Shown here: positions 11,860-24,202 of the stretch, piece after piece
How positions within the stretch are numbered: position 1 is the stretch's first letter
Layout: each line of letters begins with the position of its first letter
NCBI GenBank assembly: GCA_019973155.2
Contig: BPQB01000009.1
Span: 248,001-312,000 of the forward strand
From: Phanerochaete sordida
Lineage: Eukaryota; Basidiomycota; Agaricomycetes; Polyporales; Phanerochaetaceae
DNA: 64,000 bases
Direction of reading: 5' to 3'
Position numbers and translations under genes: made by a program
The notes under the pieces: generated by a model
Database searches by the model: none
What the model saw: the letters and a program-made list of their open reading frames with translations, nothing else
Told to the model about the DNA's origin: nothing

Positions 11860-13316
11860 TCATGGTGGCAGGACCTATTCTTTCGATACTACCCGTTATG
11901 ACTGGCGCATGGTGTATGTCATCCTCTACCGTACTTTTGGTTATACCCTCCCAGATCTGATGGGGATACCTGTCACCGCAGAATAAACTTACACTTACTT
12001 CAAGGACGCCAACGCTCAGCACTGATTATTTACACACCGAATTAGTGGTGGAGCAGGGTACATCCTCAATATCATCGTGGAGATAGCTGGCGAAGGCCTG
12101 ACAGCAAGTGAGGTCCTCATATCATCGCCAATTGCTCTAGCCGTTCTCACTTGGTCTCAACAGTCTTCTCCGCCCTGCGTGTATACGCAATTTGGCACGA
12201 ATCGAACTCGAATAGGATATTGGCCGGCATTGTGTTCATGCTTTTAGCCGTGCCGGTGGCAACGAATTTGGTGCGCAGATGCTGCGTAGTTTGTTTGCCA
12301 CATATGCTGTTATATTACTCATAAATCATCCTGCTAGTTCGCATTATCTAGAACCATCTACGTCCTAGGTCCAGGACCCTCAGACACTTATAAAGTCTGC
12401 TCCCAAATCATCAACGTGTCTCCCATAGACAACGAAATGTGCGTCACGACGTTCGTGTAGGATGCCTGTCAGCTTATAAGTAAGCTTACTCTTGTTCTCA
12501 GATGTAAGTTGCTCCAACACCTTTATCAACTTGAAATGGACATTGCGTTCTCACTACGCGCCCCTCGGGCTATCAGTTGCCTACTTGACACGATCTTGCA
12601 GTATTGCCGCTAATACTCTTGTGCTCGTGCTCACATGGATCAAGTCATTTCGACAATATTATGAAATGAGGCAGCTGAGGGTTGGTGCATCTGTGACAGC
12701 TATCCTGCTTAGAGATGGTACGTGTTTTAGTGAATTTATAGCCTGGACGGACATAATTGATTGCTGAATCCTGTTTTCTAGGCACCGTGCACTTCTTGTA
12801 TGTCCGATTCCGGCGATTTCTGCATGAGTCAGGTGGTTGACCATTATCACCCTGCATCAGAGCACTGCTTTTCCTGAGTGTCTTGAAGCTTCTCGCGTTC
12901 ACCCCTGGTGTGGGACTTCTTGTCTTCGAGGCAAAGTACCTTTGATGTCACGATTTGACTTCTATCTAACTGCACACTTGTAGGAAATTCTCCTTGGTAC
13001 ATTGTGGAACCCTATGGTAAAGTGTTTCTGCCCTTGTGCAGCTCGACGATGGCCTGAATGAAGACCTTGTGGAAAGCCTCTTTTGCTTGTACAGCGCTTC
13101 ATACTGAACTTACGCCAGTTGAATCCCGAGAACCAGACCTCTGCGGAAATCCTGCAGGGGCCGTCGCGCCTCTCTTTCAGCTTCAGAATGCCCTCCAACC
13201 TCATCGGTAACATCGGAGAAGATCTCGACCATGGACAGTCGGAACTACCCCTCGGCGAAGAGGAAGAAGCAACCGCTGAGCCTGATCAAGCCAATATCGA
13301 GAACGTGACAGGATAG
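11860..13316 (+). CDS. DUF6533/DUF6534-type multi-pass membrane protein, 5' end unresolved
   Basis: Agaricomycete-specific membrane family. Clear pieces in order: an exon ending at 12,107 (YILNIIVEIAGEGLTA), intron 12108-12163, then FSALRVYAIWHESNSNRILA, then a helix AGIVFMLLAVPVATNL. A TIYVLGPGPSDTYKVCSQ loop follows. Next is AYLTRSCSIAANTLVLVLTW ending in LLRDG, the family's signature. After several short introns the C-terminus is QRFILNLRQL plus an acidic tail, stopping at 13,316. The function of the family is unknown. The N-terminal exon(s) could not be found in good condition: a DLFFRYYPL-like segment near 11,875 resembles the family's LF..RYYPL element but is followed at once by TGA. 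The gene may be intact with an exon I missed, or a decaying copy. Span and start are approximate. Confidence 0.6.
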
Positions 13317-13585
13317 CAAGCCTAATGGTGAGTACAGTCCAGTATAATCGCGGTTCACGCGCTCACGGCCTGTTGTGCCAGAAACACGCCGCTGCTGAGC
13401 ATATGACAGCATACCAGGTCACTGCTGAATATCTATGAGCGTAGCCTTTGGATAACCTTTAAATTATCTTGTGTGCCGTGGATGTGCTGGATACATGTTC
13501 GCCGTCGCAGAGCAGCATCTCAGATTATATATATGGGCTACAACTTCACAGAAGCGAGCACTCTACGACCGGTTAGCCCTAGAGC

Positions 13586-14577
13586 TTACAGCTTTGCCCT
13601 CAGAGGAGGGCCAGCACGCTCCTCTAACAAACTGTTTGACCACGGTTTGTACGTCTCTAGCTCCTCGTGTATCTTATCGAGGTGAGCTTGCACAATGCCG
13701 AGAGAGTCTAGGCCGATCACGAGCCTCAGAGGAGGCTTCTTCACGGTAGAGAGCTCGTAAATCTTGTGGGCCGTTTTGACGGGATCGCCGGATTGGATCC
13801 GAGAGTCTCTTGCATTCTTCAAGAGCTTACGGCCCTGCGCCGCAGGAGCCTCGCCATCGGTGTATGAGGGGTGGGACGGCAGCACCTCAGTGGTAAAGAT
13901 GATGGGCGTCCGAACCGAGCCCAGGACGATGAGCGAGATCTGCCACATCGATCAGGCGAGATTCTCTGCGAAGACGAGGTCCGACGAACCTTGATATTCC
14001 ACCTAGGATTTATCTCTCCCGCTAGTGCCTGATTAATAGCCTCCAAACCTAGAGTACTAGTCATGAGCCAAGTTGGCACACATTAGCGTGAGATCGCGTT
14101 CTCACCTGCCTTGCTGGCGCTGTAGTACCCGGAGCCCGGCAGGGGAGCAACGCCTGCGTACGAGCTCACCGTCAGCAGGCGACCGCCACTCCCGGGCGGG
14201 TTCTCCTCTCTGAAGAAACGCACGGCCTCCCTGCTGACGTTCGCGGCACCCCAGAAGTTTGTCTCGAGGATCTTGCGTGCAGTGGCGTCTGGCGTCCCCT
14301 CTACCTCGCCGAAGAGCCCGATGCCGGCGTTATTGAAGACGACGTCGACGCGGCCGAACGCGCGCTTCGCCGCTTTGAAGGCGTCGAGGATTTCGTCTGG
14401 GTGAGTGACATCGAGCTTGACGACCAGGAGCTGCGTCTCGGGGTATTTCGCTCGTAGGGCGTCGACGTCGGAGGGTTTGCGCAGGGTAGCGACAACCCTG
14501 TCGCCTTTAGACAGCGCGACCTCGACGACGGCCCGGCCCACGCCCGTGGACGAGCCGGTCACTGCAGCGAGTCGCAT
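13586..14577 (-). CDS. Short-chain dehydrogenase/reductase (classical SDR)
   Basis: Three exons, 294 aa: 14577-14106, 14048-13990 and 13939-13586. NAD(P)(H)-dependent oxidoreductase with a Rossmann fold. The cofactor motif TGSSTGVG is at residues 7-14, the structural NNAG at 82-85, catalytic Ser near 139 (TVSSYAG) and YxxxK as Y152-SAS-K156. The ALAGEINPRWNIK segment after the active site and a C-terminal NAD(P)-SDR tail typical of fungal aldehyde/ketone reductases follow. The substrate is unknown. The start at MRLAAVTG fits the family; an upstream in-frame ATG at 14,655 would add 26 residues unlike it. The second intron is 50 nt with a GTTCGT donor. Confidence 0.88.
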
Positions 14578-15314
14578 GTCAACTTCATCTTGCGTGCAGG
14601 ATGCGCTGCGTACCCAACCAGACACGAGGTGTAGCCATCTGGACGTGCGATGCAATATGGATGGGAGGAACTTCGAGCGGCGCGAGTGAGCGAGAAGACG
14701 CGGCCCATTTTATAGACAACCAGAGCCATCACGAGATGGCTCTCAGGACTTTGCCCTGGGGTGTGCCGAGAGAGCAGGCGCAATACCTCTCCAGGTAGTA
14801 GATACGCGATGCTGCCAGTGCTGTACGCCACAGCGGTAGACGATAAGCTGAAGTGCAAACTTTGAAGCATATTCAGCGCAAGCTAAGCACGTATGAGTTT
14901 GAAATTCCTCGCATTTAAGAAAATTAGGAGCGTAACTTGTGAGCACAAGGATGGCTTGCTGTCGAGGCTGCCGTCCCACGACCCGAACGAACATCAGAGC
15001 GGTGACATCTGTGTGAAGACGGAAAGACCAACGTTCGCCAGAAGTCCGTTGTGATATAAATATGCCTATCAGAGCTTGTGCGAGCAGGTTGCACGGTGTT
15101 GCAAAGGTTGGGCTCAGCCGAGCCTGTTATTCGCATGGCGGCGGCGGTGGACCTCGGACGCGGGTCGGCGGGACGGACGTGGGAATCGCGCCTTATGGGC
15201 GCTTGTGATATTGGCCCGCCCAGCCGCGGTCGCCAAGCGTAGTCTCCAGACACGCCCTTCCCCCGCTTTCAAACGTCCTTCTCTCCCCTTAGAGTCTCAG
15301 AGACAGCCTCAGAC
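14578..15314. other. Divergent promoter region between the SDR and capping-protein genes
   Basis: Both genes start here and point away from each other. It contains a minus-strand TATA-like site near 14,711 and a plus-strand TATAAA at 15,055-15,060. No other gene is supported. Confidence 0.5.
14708..14714 (-). promoter_or_regulatory. TATA box of the SDR gene
   Basis: TATAAAA on the minus strand, 131 nt upstream of the SDR start codon. Confidence 0.5.
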
Positions 15315-16565
15315 ATGGACTCCGATGAACGCATTCAAGCCGCATCCAAGTTTCTGCTGCAGTCTCCTCCAGGAGAGATCAACGATGTGTTGAACGGTAC
15401 GTCCGCACTGCGCATGCGCATCTCTATGACGAAGTGGGCGTGTCGTTGATTGTACAGTGACCGCCAGACGTGCGCAATATCATCTCCGACGACGAGAGCC
15501 TGCAGACGGGGATCTTGCCCGCGCTGAGGGAGTACAACCTCGCCCAGTTCATTACGGCCGATGTACCAGGTCACCAGCACCAGGTCTGTTACTCTACTGT
15601 GTTCGACTTACGACAATAACTCACACCAATGTCACTCTGCTGCAGTGCATTGTCAGTGAAGCCGCGCGGGTACAGGCGCAGGGCGAAGAAGAGGACGAGG
15701 AGCGGCGGGATAGGTTCTGGGATCCCAGATCGCGGACCAGCTTCCGATTCGACCATCTGGCTCTGGTGCGTGCCACCCAAGCTGCACCCGAGTAGCATGC
15801 TGATTTGTGACCTTTCTATCGCGCAGGAAGCGTCCGAGCCCGAGCCCATAGAACCAGAGACAGAGGCCGAGCCTTTCAGGTACCTCTTTCGTAGGAGCCT
15901 CACGAAGGCTGTCCGATTGATCACCACATTCACGTAGACTTGCACTCGAGAACGCCTCCCTGACATACCTAGCGGCACATTTCCACGATGGTGTCACGTC
16001 CGTGTTCCCGACGCAAGGCAATGCAGAGCGCTTTGTGGTCCAGGTCGTCGCCAACAAGTACAACCCGTCGAACTTCTGGTGCGTCCGGCGTGAATGAAAC
16101 CGACGGCGCGCATAGCTAAACTGCGGTTCTCAGGTCCGGACGATGGCGCTCAGAATACATCGTCAATCTCGCGGAGCGCACCCTCGAGGGCAAGATCCTC
16201 GTGAACGTACACTACTACGAGCAGGGCAACGTGCGCATCCTCTGCTCCTCTGGCCTGTCATACGGGCTAACGTCCCACAGGTACAACTATCAACGACGCA
16301 TACCGTCTCACTCGAGCTCCCGCAAACAATTTCTGCGGAGAGCGCGCCGGCGTCGGCATCGAAGATCCTCGCGCTCATCGAGACCGAGGAGTCGAAGTAC
16401 CAGACATCTCTCAACGCGGCGTACCAGGAGATGAGCGAGAAGACGTTCAAGGGCCTCCGGCGGGCGCTGCCCATGACACGTGCGAAGCTCGACTGGGAGA
16501 AGGTCCTCGGGTACAAGCTTGGCCAGGAGCTGTCTGCCAGCAAAGGTGGCTTCGCTGCAGCGTAG
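15315..16565 (+). CDS. CAP1: F-actin-capping protein subunit alpha
   Basis: Seven exons, 297 aa: 15315-15396, 15468-15583, 15646-15765, 15827-15879, 15938-16078, 16134-16230 and 16281-16565. The alpha subunit forms a heterodimer with the beta subunit that caps actin filament barbed ends at cortical patches. Family landmarks include KFLLQSPPGEINDVLNDVR at the N-terminus, a central Glu-rich loop, FWSGRWRSEYIV, VNVHYYEQGNVQL and the C-terminal KTFKGLRRALPMTR with LDWEKVLGYKLGQEL. Length is close to the usual 265-290 residues. It converges with the phospholipase D gene, with 331 nt between the stops. Confidence 0.93.
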
Positions 16566-16896
16566 ACATGCGCGATGCGCCCAGGAAACCACGGATAACC
16601 CAATATTGTATAGTACTAAATGGAATGCATAGATATTGCCTCAGTGAGTTCGTGGTCGTCTGTTGGATCTATACGAAGTTGGCGGACATACAAGGCGCGG
16701 CATGACCAACGGTCAAGGTTGCGACAGCGGTCTGCTCACCAACAGAGAGCCAATGATATCCGCAAGAGGTCCAATTATGTATCAGTTGAGACTATACTGT
16801 TCTGTAATACATAGTCCAAAATCGTCCGAAAGTATGGCGGGGTATATAAAGTGGTACGTGCAGCAATCGGGAACCAGGTTTGGTCGTGGCACTGCA
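16566..16896. other. Convergent 3' intergenic region
   Basis: Shared 3' flank of the capping-protein and phospholipase D genes. AT-rich, with no gene seen. Confidence 0.5.
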
Positions 16897-19800
16897 TTAG
16901 TCGTAGATGGGCAGGGGGAGAAGCCTGTAGATGGATATCAGTCAATGACCGCTGAGCGCACTTGATACTATGAACGCACCTGTCGGCATTGAACAAGAAG
17001 TTGTTTGCGATGTCTTCTCCCTCCAAGAAACGAGTTGGATATAGCACTACGTTCTCCGCGTTAGCATACGTCTGAAAACTATCACCTCCACCCTCATACC
17101 TAGATGCCCACGAAGCTCCCCAAGGAGACGCTCCATCTCCTCTCTCTCCGCCTGGTCGAACGGCTCAGGGCTGCGCGAGGTCTTGCGGGTGCGCGCTCCC
17201 TTGTCGCCCTTGTCGCCTTTGTCAGCCTTGTCTTGAGCCGGCGGTTCGGCAGTGGTGGGCGTCGTGGTGGACGTTGAGCTATCCGCAAAGTCTTTGCTCT
17301 TCGTTGTGCCGGACTCCTCGTGGACGTTCACAGCATCGGCTGAGTGCGCCCCAGGTGCACCAGAGTCCGCAACTTCGGAAGGGACACGCGCTACGGGCTC
17401 GGAGCCGGGCTGGTCGCGGGCCTACGCGATGTCAGCATAGCCTTGCAGATGGATGGATGTCACGTACGGGTTTGTTCAATCGCTCGTGATGGACGATGAA
17501 CTCCTTGTATTGCTTCCAGGTGGTGATCAGGTCGTCAGGGACAGCATGGAAGACCTTCCTGAATATTTCAGTCTGCAACAAGTGGTCAGGCAAACGAAGA
17601 CATTAAGCTGGAGAGAAACCCACATTGTGGACTGCACTGGCGAGCCAAGTCTTCTTCCAGAACACGTCAGAGATCGGGTCCTCAAAGCCATGAGGATCGA
17701 CGTGCGGGGCCGGTGTCGGCAGCGTCCACTGCTTCGAAGCGCTCAGCTTCGCGCTCAGGTGCTTCCGGATCGTCGAGCGTGCGCTGGGAGCCTTTTCCTC
17801 CTCCTCTGTGTCCGTTCCATCCGCACGAGTGCCCGGCACACTGTCGTCTCGCTTTGGATCCGAGTTCGCTGGCGCACCATACAGCTCGTTATCGGCATGC
17901 GCCTCAGCGTGGCCGTTCTGCAGGTCGAGCTGGAGCGCGCCGTTCGCGCCCGGTCCCTTGCGCCGCTTGGCCTCGCCGTTGCCCGCGGGCTTCGCGTCTC
18001 CGTTCTGGCTCACACTGCCCTGCGAGACGGTGCTGCTGAAGCTGACTTTGTGCGTATGTTTCCCGGGCTTGGAGTTTGCATCACCAGCGCCATTTTGTTC
18101 AGTCTTCTTCGCCGCTTCGTCGTTCTGGAGCTGCTCCGTGATAAGCTTCTCTTCCAGCGTAGGCACGACTGAGCTGGTGAATCCGTGCTCCTTCTCGCCT
18201 TCACGGGTGAAGGTCTGTCGCTCTTGTTCGAGAGTCTTGTCGGAGGCCGTTGCATCCAGACCCTTGGTCTTCAACCCAGTCTTGCGAAGCAACATGGCCG
18301 TGTCCTTCGCCTCGACGTCACCAGTGCCGTGTACGGCTGCTTTCCATCAGCAAGGATACGAGTAAGCAGAGCCAAAGAGCCTCACCCTGCTCGACCGCAT
18401 CGACTGTGTCGTGGAATAACGACATCTTGGCCGTCCTGCGCTGACCTTTACCGACATGCGTTACGCCATGTTCCCTGCCATATTCCTGCTCAACGTCAGG
18501 ATCCCATTCTTCGATCTCGTGGGGCTGCTTGACTGGCGAAGAGGCCATGAGGTCTTCTTCGTACATCGCGTCGACGTCAACGCCAAGATGCTCTCGCATG
18601 AGCCGGATCCGCAAGGTATGTGCGAAGCGCCCAACTTTGTACGGTTTGCCGGCCATCGTACTGTCCCAATATAAGTTACAGCAGGTTTAATTAGCATGGA
18701 GCAAAGACCTACCATTCGACCATATCCGTGTCTCGGATGACAGATGCAATCTCAGAATCTCGGTCTCCACGCATTGAGCGTTCGTTGATGTTCGCGCTAC
18801 CGATGATGGCGAGTCGGTCGTCGACGATCATGACCTGCACAAAAGTAAGGATCGCGCTCGGTGGTTCGTCATCTGCGCTCACTTTGGCATGGATATACAC
18901 CTGCTCGGTCGTGAGGACGTCTCCACGAAGCTTGCCCCAGTTACGCAGTGAGAAGAACGAGATGTAGTCATCGGGCTAGCGTTTCAGAAAGGAGATATCA
19001 GCGTAGTGGACCTAGTGAGAATGTAGGAGACTCACGTCGATGCCTTCTTTCCTCAGGCGCGCGAATATTGAGTTGGGGCCGCGGCAGATCGTCCGGTTCT
19101 GGCACTCGAGAATAATTCGAATCTACTCTGGGTGAGAATAGAGACCTCTCGGGCAACGAACTTAAACTTACAGCGCTCGCGTCGCTGTGGTCGACGGGGA
19201 AGGTGAAGCCGGGGAGGAGAGGGATCACGATGCAAACCTTGAAAGGAGTGCCCTCCTTGTGTGCTCGAATGATCCGGTGAACGAGAGCATCTCCGATCTT
19301 GTTCTCAATTTTAACCTCATTGACCACGGTTCTGGGAACACTCAGGGAGGGCTCATCGTTGCAGAAAAATGTCGACACTTACGAGGTGATAAAGAACTGG
19401 TTCTCGATGTAGATGAAGTGTTCTGACATCTGAATGGCTGAGGCACCATGAGCCAGGGCACACGAGATACAGGCGGTGTAGTACCTTTCAGATAGGCATT
19501 CTGAATTGACAGCTCAATTCTGTCGGGAGTGCCAAGCGACCAAACGCCGGCTGAGCGACAGATCTGCAGCTCGCAGGTGCCAGTCAGACCGAGGGTGTTC
19601 AGTTCGCCTGGCCTGAACTCCGGCGGCGGAAGTAAGCTGGGCATGGGTCGCGTGTGGTTCTACACGGATGACTTTAGCTTGACACTCTTGTAGCGATCAA
19701 TTCATGCGAACCTTGATACGAAGCAGATAATTCCAGCTACACATACAATACGCAATTCAGGCAGTGCAGACCATATTCGACCAGACGACTACGCACCGCT

Positions 19801-22800
19801 GAACGAAATGCCGGGCCAGATCACGCGCAGGCTGACCCACAATCTGCATAGACACGTCATGCCTGGCGGCCTGGTAAGAACGAAGCGACAGCATAGTAAA
19901 ATAGTTCTTACCAAGGCATTCGCGGCACCTTCGTTCGGTCATACATGTCTTCGAAGGGCTTGTTCAGGGCATGGAAGTCCGTCACGCGCGGATTACTGTA
20001 GTCCTTGCCTGATCCACGGCAGCCGCTGTCAGCTCACCATACTGCCAGTAGGCGCAGCTCTTACCTGTCCAGATGTGGTCGGCTGGGTCTCCAGTTTCGG
20101 GATCATCAACAAGGACATGTTGTGGCGTATCCCACCTAGCTCCCGTTCAGCTGTCGAACTCTCTCCAGATAATTGTGATGGCTCACCGTCCGAAGCATGC
20201 GTCAAGGCCGCCCATGAACGCTATCGCCTGGTCGATGACGCAGAGCTTCTCGTGCTGCGCAAAGCGGAGTCAGTGGTGGAAAACATGAGCCCGAAATAGC
20301 TACACACATGTGCCCAGTAGAACGTGCCAGTCTGGAAATGCGAGGGAGATCGCTGGACCATGATGTTTGGGTGCAGTGAACTGAGCCTCTGTTTGGCGTA
20401 GCTACGAAACGTGAGTACAACGCTACCAGTAACATATCGCGAACTTACTTGCTGTCGGTCGGCGTTGTACGGCTCGAAACCTCTTGGCTAAAGTGCGAAC
20501 GTGGGTATGCATGAGAGACGAGATGCTGAGATGAGACATACTACAGAATGACGTATATCTTCACGCCTTCCTTGGCTTTCCGCTCAAGCAAGTTGTCCAG
20601 CCGGTATTTGTCCAAGCGGGGCCGCCGCAGCTGCAACTCTGGAAACACAACAATCAGACACAGCGTTGGGTGGGGCCGAAGAGTCATACCGGGAGAGAGC
20701 CACCAATCGTGGATGTAAATGGACTCCTTCGCCAGCAGGATTGCTCGGGAGAGATTCCAGAAATAGTCGCGCTGCGCACAGGAATCGTCAGGGTCAAAAG
20801 CGAAGTGGAGGATTAAACCTTGCACTCACGCCGTCTACAAGCCACTGGGCAGCAACATTCAGCCGAATAGGTGCGAAACTATCAAAGCGATTTTTGCCAG
20901 TGTAGTGCGACTCTCGGGCAACACGCTCCATGGCAGCGATCCACTGCAACATTTGCCGCTGCACATGCCGGTCAGCGAAATACATTTGGGAACGAACACC
21001 ACGCCCACCTCGTTGCGCGCGTACAGCTTCAGCCGCATCTGCGAGTTCTCGACGTAGAACGTGTGTTTCGAGACGTCGCCGTGCTGCTTCTTCTTGTCCT
21101 TGTCCGCGCTCGGGTTCTTGTCATTGTGCTCGTCGGGACCGAGCAGCGGGTTCGTGTTCGTCGACGGATCGAGAATCGGCGTGATCTGGCGCGCGAGCTG
21201 CGTGCCCTCGTTCTCGTCGTCCGACCCGTCCGGCGACGCCTGCCGCTCGCCGCGCACTGATGTCGGCTTCGGCGCCTTCAGGCTGCTCCCGCCCGACGCA
21301 CCGCGCCGGTGCCCGACATGCAAGATGTTGGAGATGCGCGAGCGTATCGACCTGCCTGAGATGCTGGCGACTTCGTGTTTCTCAGATTTGTCGGCTTTCT
21401 CGTCCTCGAGTGCGACCTCGGGATGAGCAAGGAGATTGAGACCTTGGCGGTAGTAGCGCTTGGGGCGTTCGATCTTGAAGTCGCTATCGATCATGAAAAC
21501 ATCGTGCACGGTCAACTGCACGGTCGTGAGTACTGGCCGGAAGGGAGAACTCGCGTAAAGCTACCCACCTCTCCCATCTCCTCGACAACAACCAGATAAC
21601 TCTCGCGCACTGCGCACCATCTCTGCATCTTCTTCTCTTTCCACCCTGTGCCGCGCTTGCCGAACGGTCCCTTATTCGTGACGGCCTCTATCCGCAGGAA
21701 CCCCGCCTTGTATTGGGCACCTCCGGATTGCGCTAAAGCTATCGACAGCGCACTGATCTCCAAGAAAGCTGCTAAGCGATTGGAAGAAGGATGGAACATC
21801 TAAGGCGACAAAGCTCAGGAGTGTTCGCATATAATCAGACTCAAAGCGTACCACTGCTCGCATGAGTCCAATGAGATAGTTCTCGAGTGCTTCACGCTGC
21901 AGTCGAGCGAAGTCTGCGCGAGTAAAGTCGTTGCCCCGCTCCTTCAGGAAGTTAAAGTATGGAAGACCTGCAAGCAGTCAGGAAACGGTGCTCCTCCAAT
22001 AAACAGGAAGTTGACATACCGGCGCGCGGAAAATCTGGTAGCGTCTCGACATTGCGATTGTACGCGTTCGAAAGCGTGTAATGCCCATGCAGCGACAGGA
22101 ACTCGCGTAGCTGGCGATACACGACCCACCGCGCCGCGCCATTCGCGTACTCGCACTCGATGCGGAACACGGCCTTGTGGCCGTGCAGCGGGTGCAGGCT
22201 GTCGCTGACGCGGATGCGGAGGCGCTGGAAGAGGATGGGCACGCGGCGATGGCCCTTCTCGTCGCGCTCGAAGTGGAGGCGGAGCAGGAGCGCGCTGAGC
22301 CCGCCCGCGAGGAGCTCGTCCGTGATGTTCACGCTCTGCGGCACGACGACACTCGGCCCCGGCGCCGTGTCGCGTCCCTGCTGCGCGAGCGACGGCAGGA
22401 ACGAGCGCAGCCGGTTCCACTTGAGCGCGCCGTTCGGCTTGCCCTCCTGCCGGAAGTGCGGCAGCGAGCGCGTCCGCCCCGCCTCGCTCAGGCGCGGCGA
22501 CGTCGCCGCGGTCGCGGGCGTCGACGTGAGGCTCATCCCGCGCCCGTGCCGCGCCTCCGGGCTGCTCGCGAGATCGGGGCTGGTGGGCACCGTCGGACTC
22601 GACGGCCCTGGGCTGGTCGTCTCTTCGCCTTGGTGACGGGAGTCCCTGCGGGGGTCGGGGAAGGGCGACTGGTTCTCTTTCGGAGAGTCGGTAATGCGCT
22701 TGCTGGGGTGGAAGACATCGTGGAAGTAGCTGAAGCTCTCTCGCCGCCTGTTCCTCCGCTCCACCAGCTCCCGCTCCTTCTCCCTCTGGTCCGGGTCCGA

Positions 22801-23253
22801 ATACTCGAGCGCACCGCGGAAGGGCGTGTTCATCGGCGCGAATTCGTTCACCTGGTCGGTATCCTCCCACTCCTCGCTTGTGGGCGTGGGCAGCCGTATG
22901 TGTGGCCGGCCGTCGTGCCCATGTCCATCACTTGAGTTCTCGCGGGAAGCTGGATGCGAGCCGGCGATGGAATAGTTGTGCGAGATGGACCGCGGCGGAC
23001 CTGTGCGCGCAGAGGGGGTGTTCACGGACCACCGCCGGCTCTGCGAGCTGGGCCGGGGACTACGTGTCCAGGATGCCTGCGAGGTCGAGGGCTCGTTGTG
23101 GTCGTGATGGCTGTCCGAGAGCTCACTGTTTCGGGCAAGCGGAGGCGTCTGGGGATGCTCGCCTCCTTCGTCGGTAGGTGTGGGATTCTTCTCTCTCAGC
23201 AGGGCTTTGACGGTCTCCTGGATGCCGTGGGGAGGCCTGGCTATGGAGGCCAT
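16897..23253 (-). CDS. Phospholipase D1 (PX-PH-PLDc, Spo14 type)
   Basis: Large multi-exon gene starting at ATG 23,253; exon 1 ends near 22,020. PLD1 hydrolyses phosphatidylcholine to phosphatidic acid and choline at membranes, in trafficking and, in yeast, sporulation. Order: a long Ser/Pro-rich N-terminus; a PX domain (FRIECEYANGAARWVVYRQL, then LREFLSLHGHYTL); a PH-like region (KKMQRWCAVRESYLVVVEE, then DVFMIDSDFKIERPKRYY). The first catalytic HKD motif, HEKLCVID, lies near 20,240 and is followed by QAIAFMGGLD. The second, IHAK joined by splicing to VMIVDDRLAIIGSANINERS, lies near 18,780-18,900. The C-terminus has the conserved PTRFLEGEDIANNFLFNADR near 17,000 followed, after a final intron, by LPLPIYD and a TAA stop at 16,897. 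A Lys/Asp/Gly-rich linker (about 17,200) and an Asn/Lys-rich one (about 17,700-18,250) separate the second HKD from the tail. Many introns; I did not list every exon. Confidence 0.92.
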
Positions 23254-23684
23254 GATTATGTGGGTGTAAGGAGCGGATGGGTATTAAGGTCGTTCGAGTA
23301 TGGTTATAAGAGCGGCGTTGCAGCCTGCAGCGCCAAGCCCAAAGCTACGGCGCTTCATATGTTCAAGACGTCATAACGGCCAGTAAGGAAAGCCAGCAGA
23401 CCATTCTTGTCGGTGCGCCCGGCGCCGTCATCTCATCAGGACGACCGAATAGCGGATGCAAAGCAAGTCATACGGACGAATAGTCAAGAAATGATATTGC
23501 TAAAACCATTCGCCAGTCGGGAGTCACATACCAGAACTAAGGACTGCCAGAGGAAGAGGAAAAGGCTCGGGAGAAAAAACGAATCAAGAAAATGCGCAGC
23601 TTTGGTCGTGGGACCCACTTCTCTCCCGCTGGTACTCACAAGTCCAATAGGCATTTGTGGCCAGCGTAATACGTGCGGAACGTG

Positions 23685-23699
23685 CTTCGCCACAAACTC
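23685..23699. repeat. 15-nt direct repeat, copy 1
   Basis: CTTCGCCACAAACTC recurs exactly 69 nt further on at 23,754-23,768, in the same minus-strand reading frame. Confidence 0.7.
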
Positions 23700-23753
23700 A
23701 ACGGCGGTGCGCCAGCATCCCAATTTGGAAGCGCGCCGCTGCTGCTGCAAGGC

Positions 23754-23768
23754 CTTCGCCACAAACTC
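23754..23768. repeat. 15-nt direct repeat, copy 2
   Basis: Identical to 23,685-23,699. The spacing of 69 nt keeps the codon phase. Confidence 0.7.
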
Positions 23769-24202
23769 GAAGAGGTTCTGCGCTCGTTCCTGTCTCTCGC
23801 ACATGTCTCAGCATGTCAGGCACACCCAACGTGCTTTGATTGCCCCTTCACAACGGGCTCGTGCGTGGAGCGTCTTCCTAGCTCCACCAGCGGCTCGAAG
23901 TACTTACTCTCATTCTCGGGCCGTACCTGGCATCGTCATCCGCTCAGCCTGCCGTTACCTGCCGTACCCATGGCAGTCTCCTTCACTTCAGACCGTTGGT
24001 AAGACAAAACCTTGACCGATTCTTATGTGCAATTTCGAGCTAGACCGCTGATAATTCCACTTCGTTGGCTACATGCAAGACACCCGTTTGTAGCATAAAC
24101 AGATATCCTGACTAAGACTACTATCTTTCCCTACCCGTAATTCCATACAAAGCGCCATGTTGAATACTTTGGACCGGAGATGGTACGGACTCTTGCGGCG
24201 GA

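Larger units (their letters stand above)
23254..24202. other. Intergenic region, possible unrecognised small gene
   Basis: 5' flank of phospholipase D and 3' flank of the thaumatin gene. A minus-strand frame at 23,484-23,804 looks moderately coding and contains EFVAK twice, encoded by a 15-nt direct repeat, but matches no family I know. Confidence 0.35.

Noticed and set aside
15055..15060. TATAAA upstream of the capping-protein gene
   Set aside because: It is about 255 nt from the start codon, too far to assign with confidence, so not listed as a promoter.
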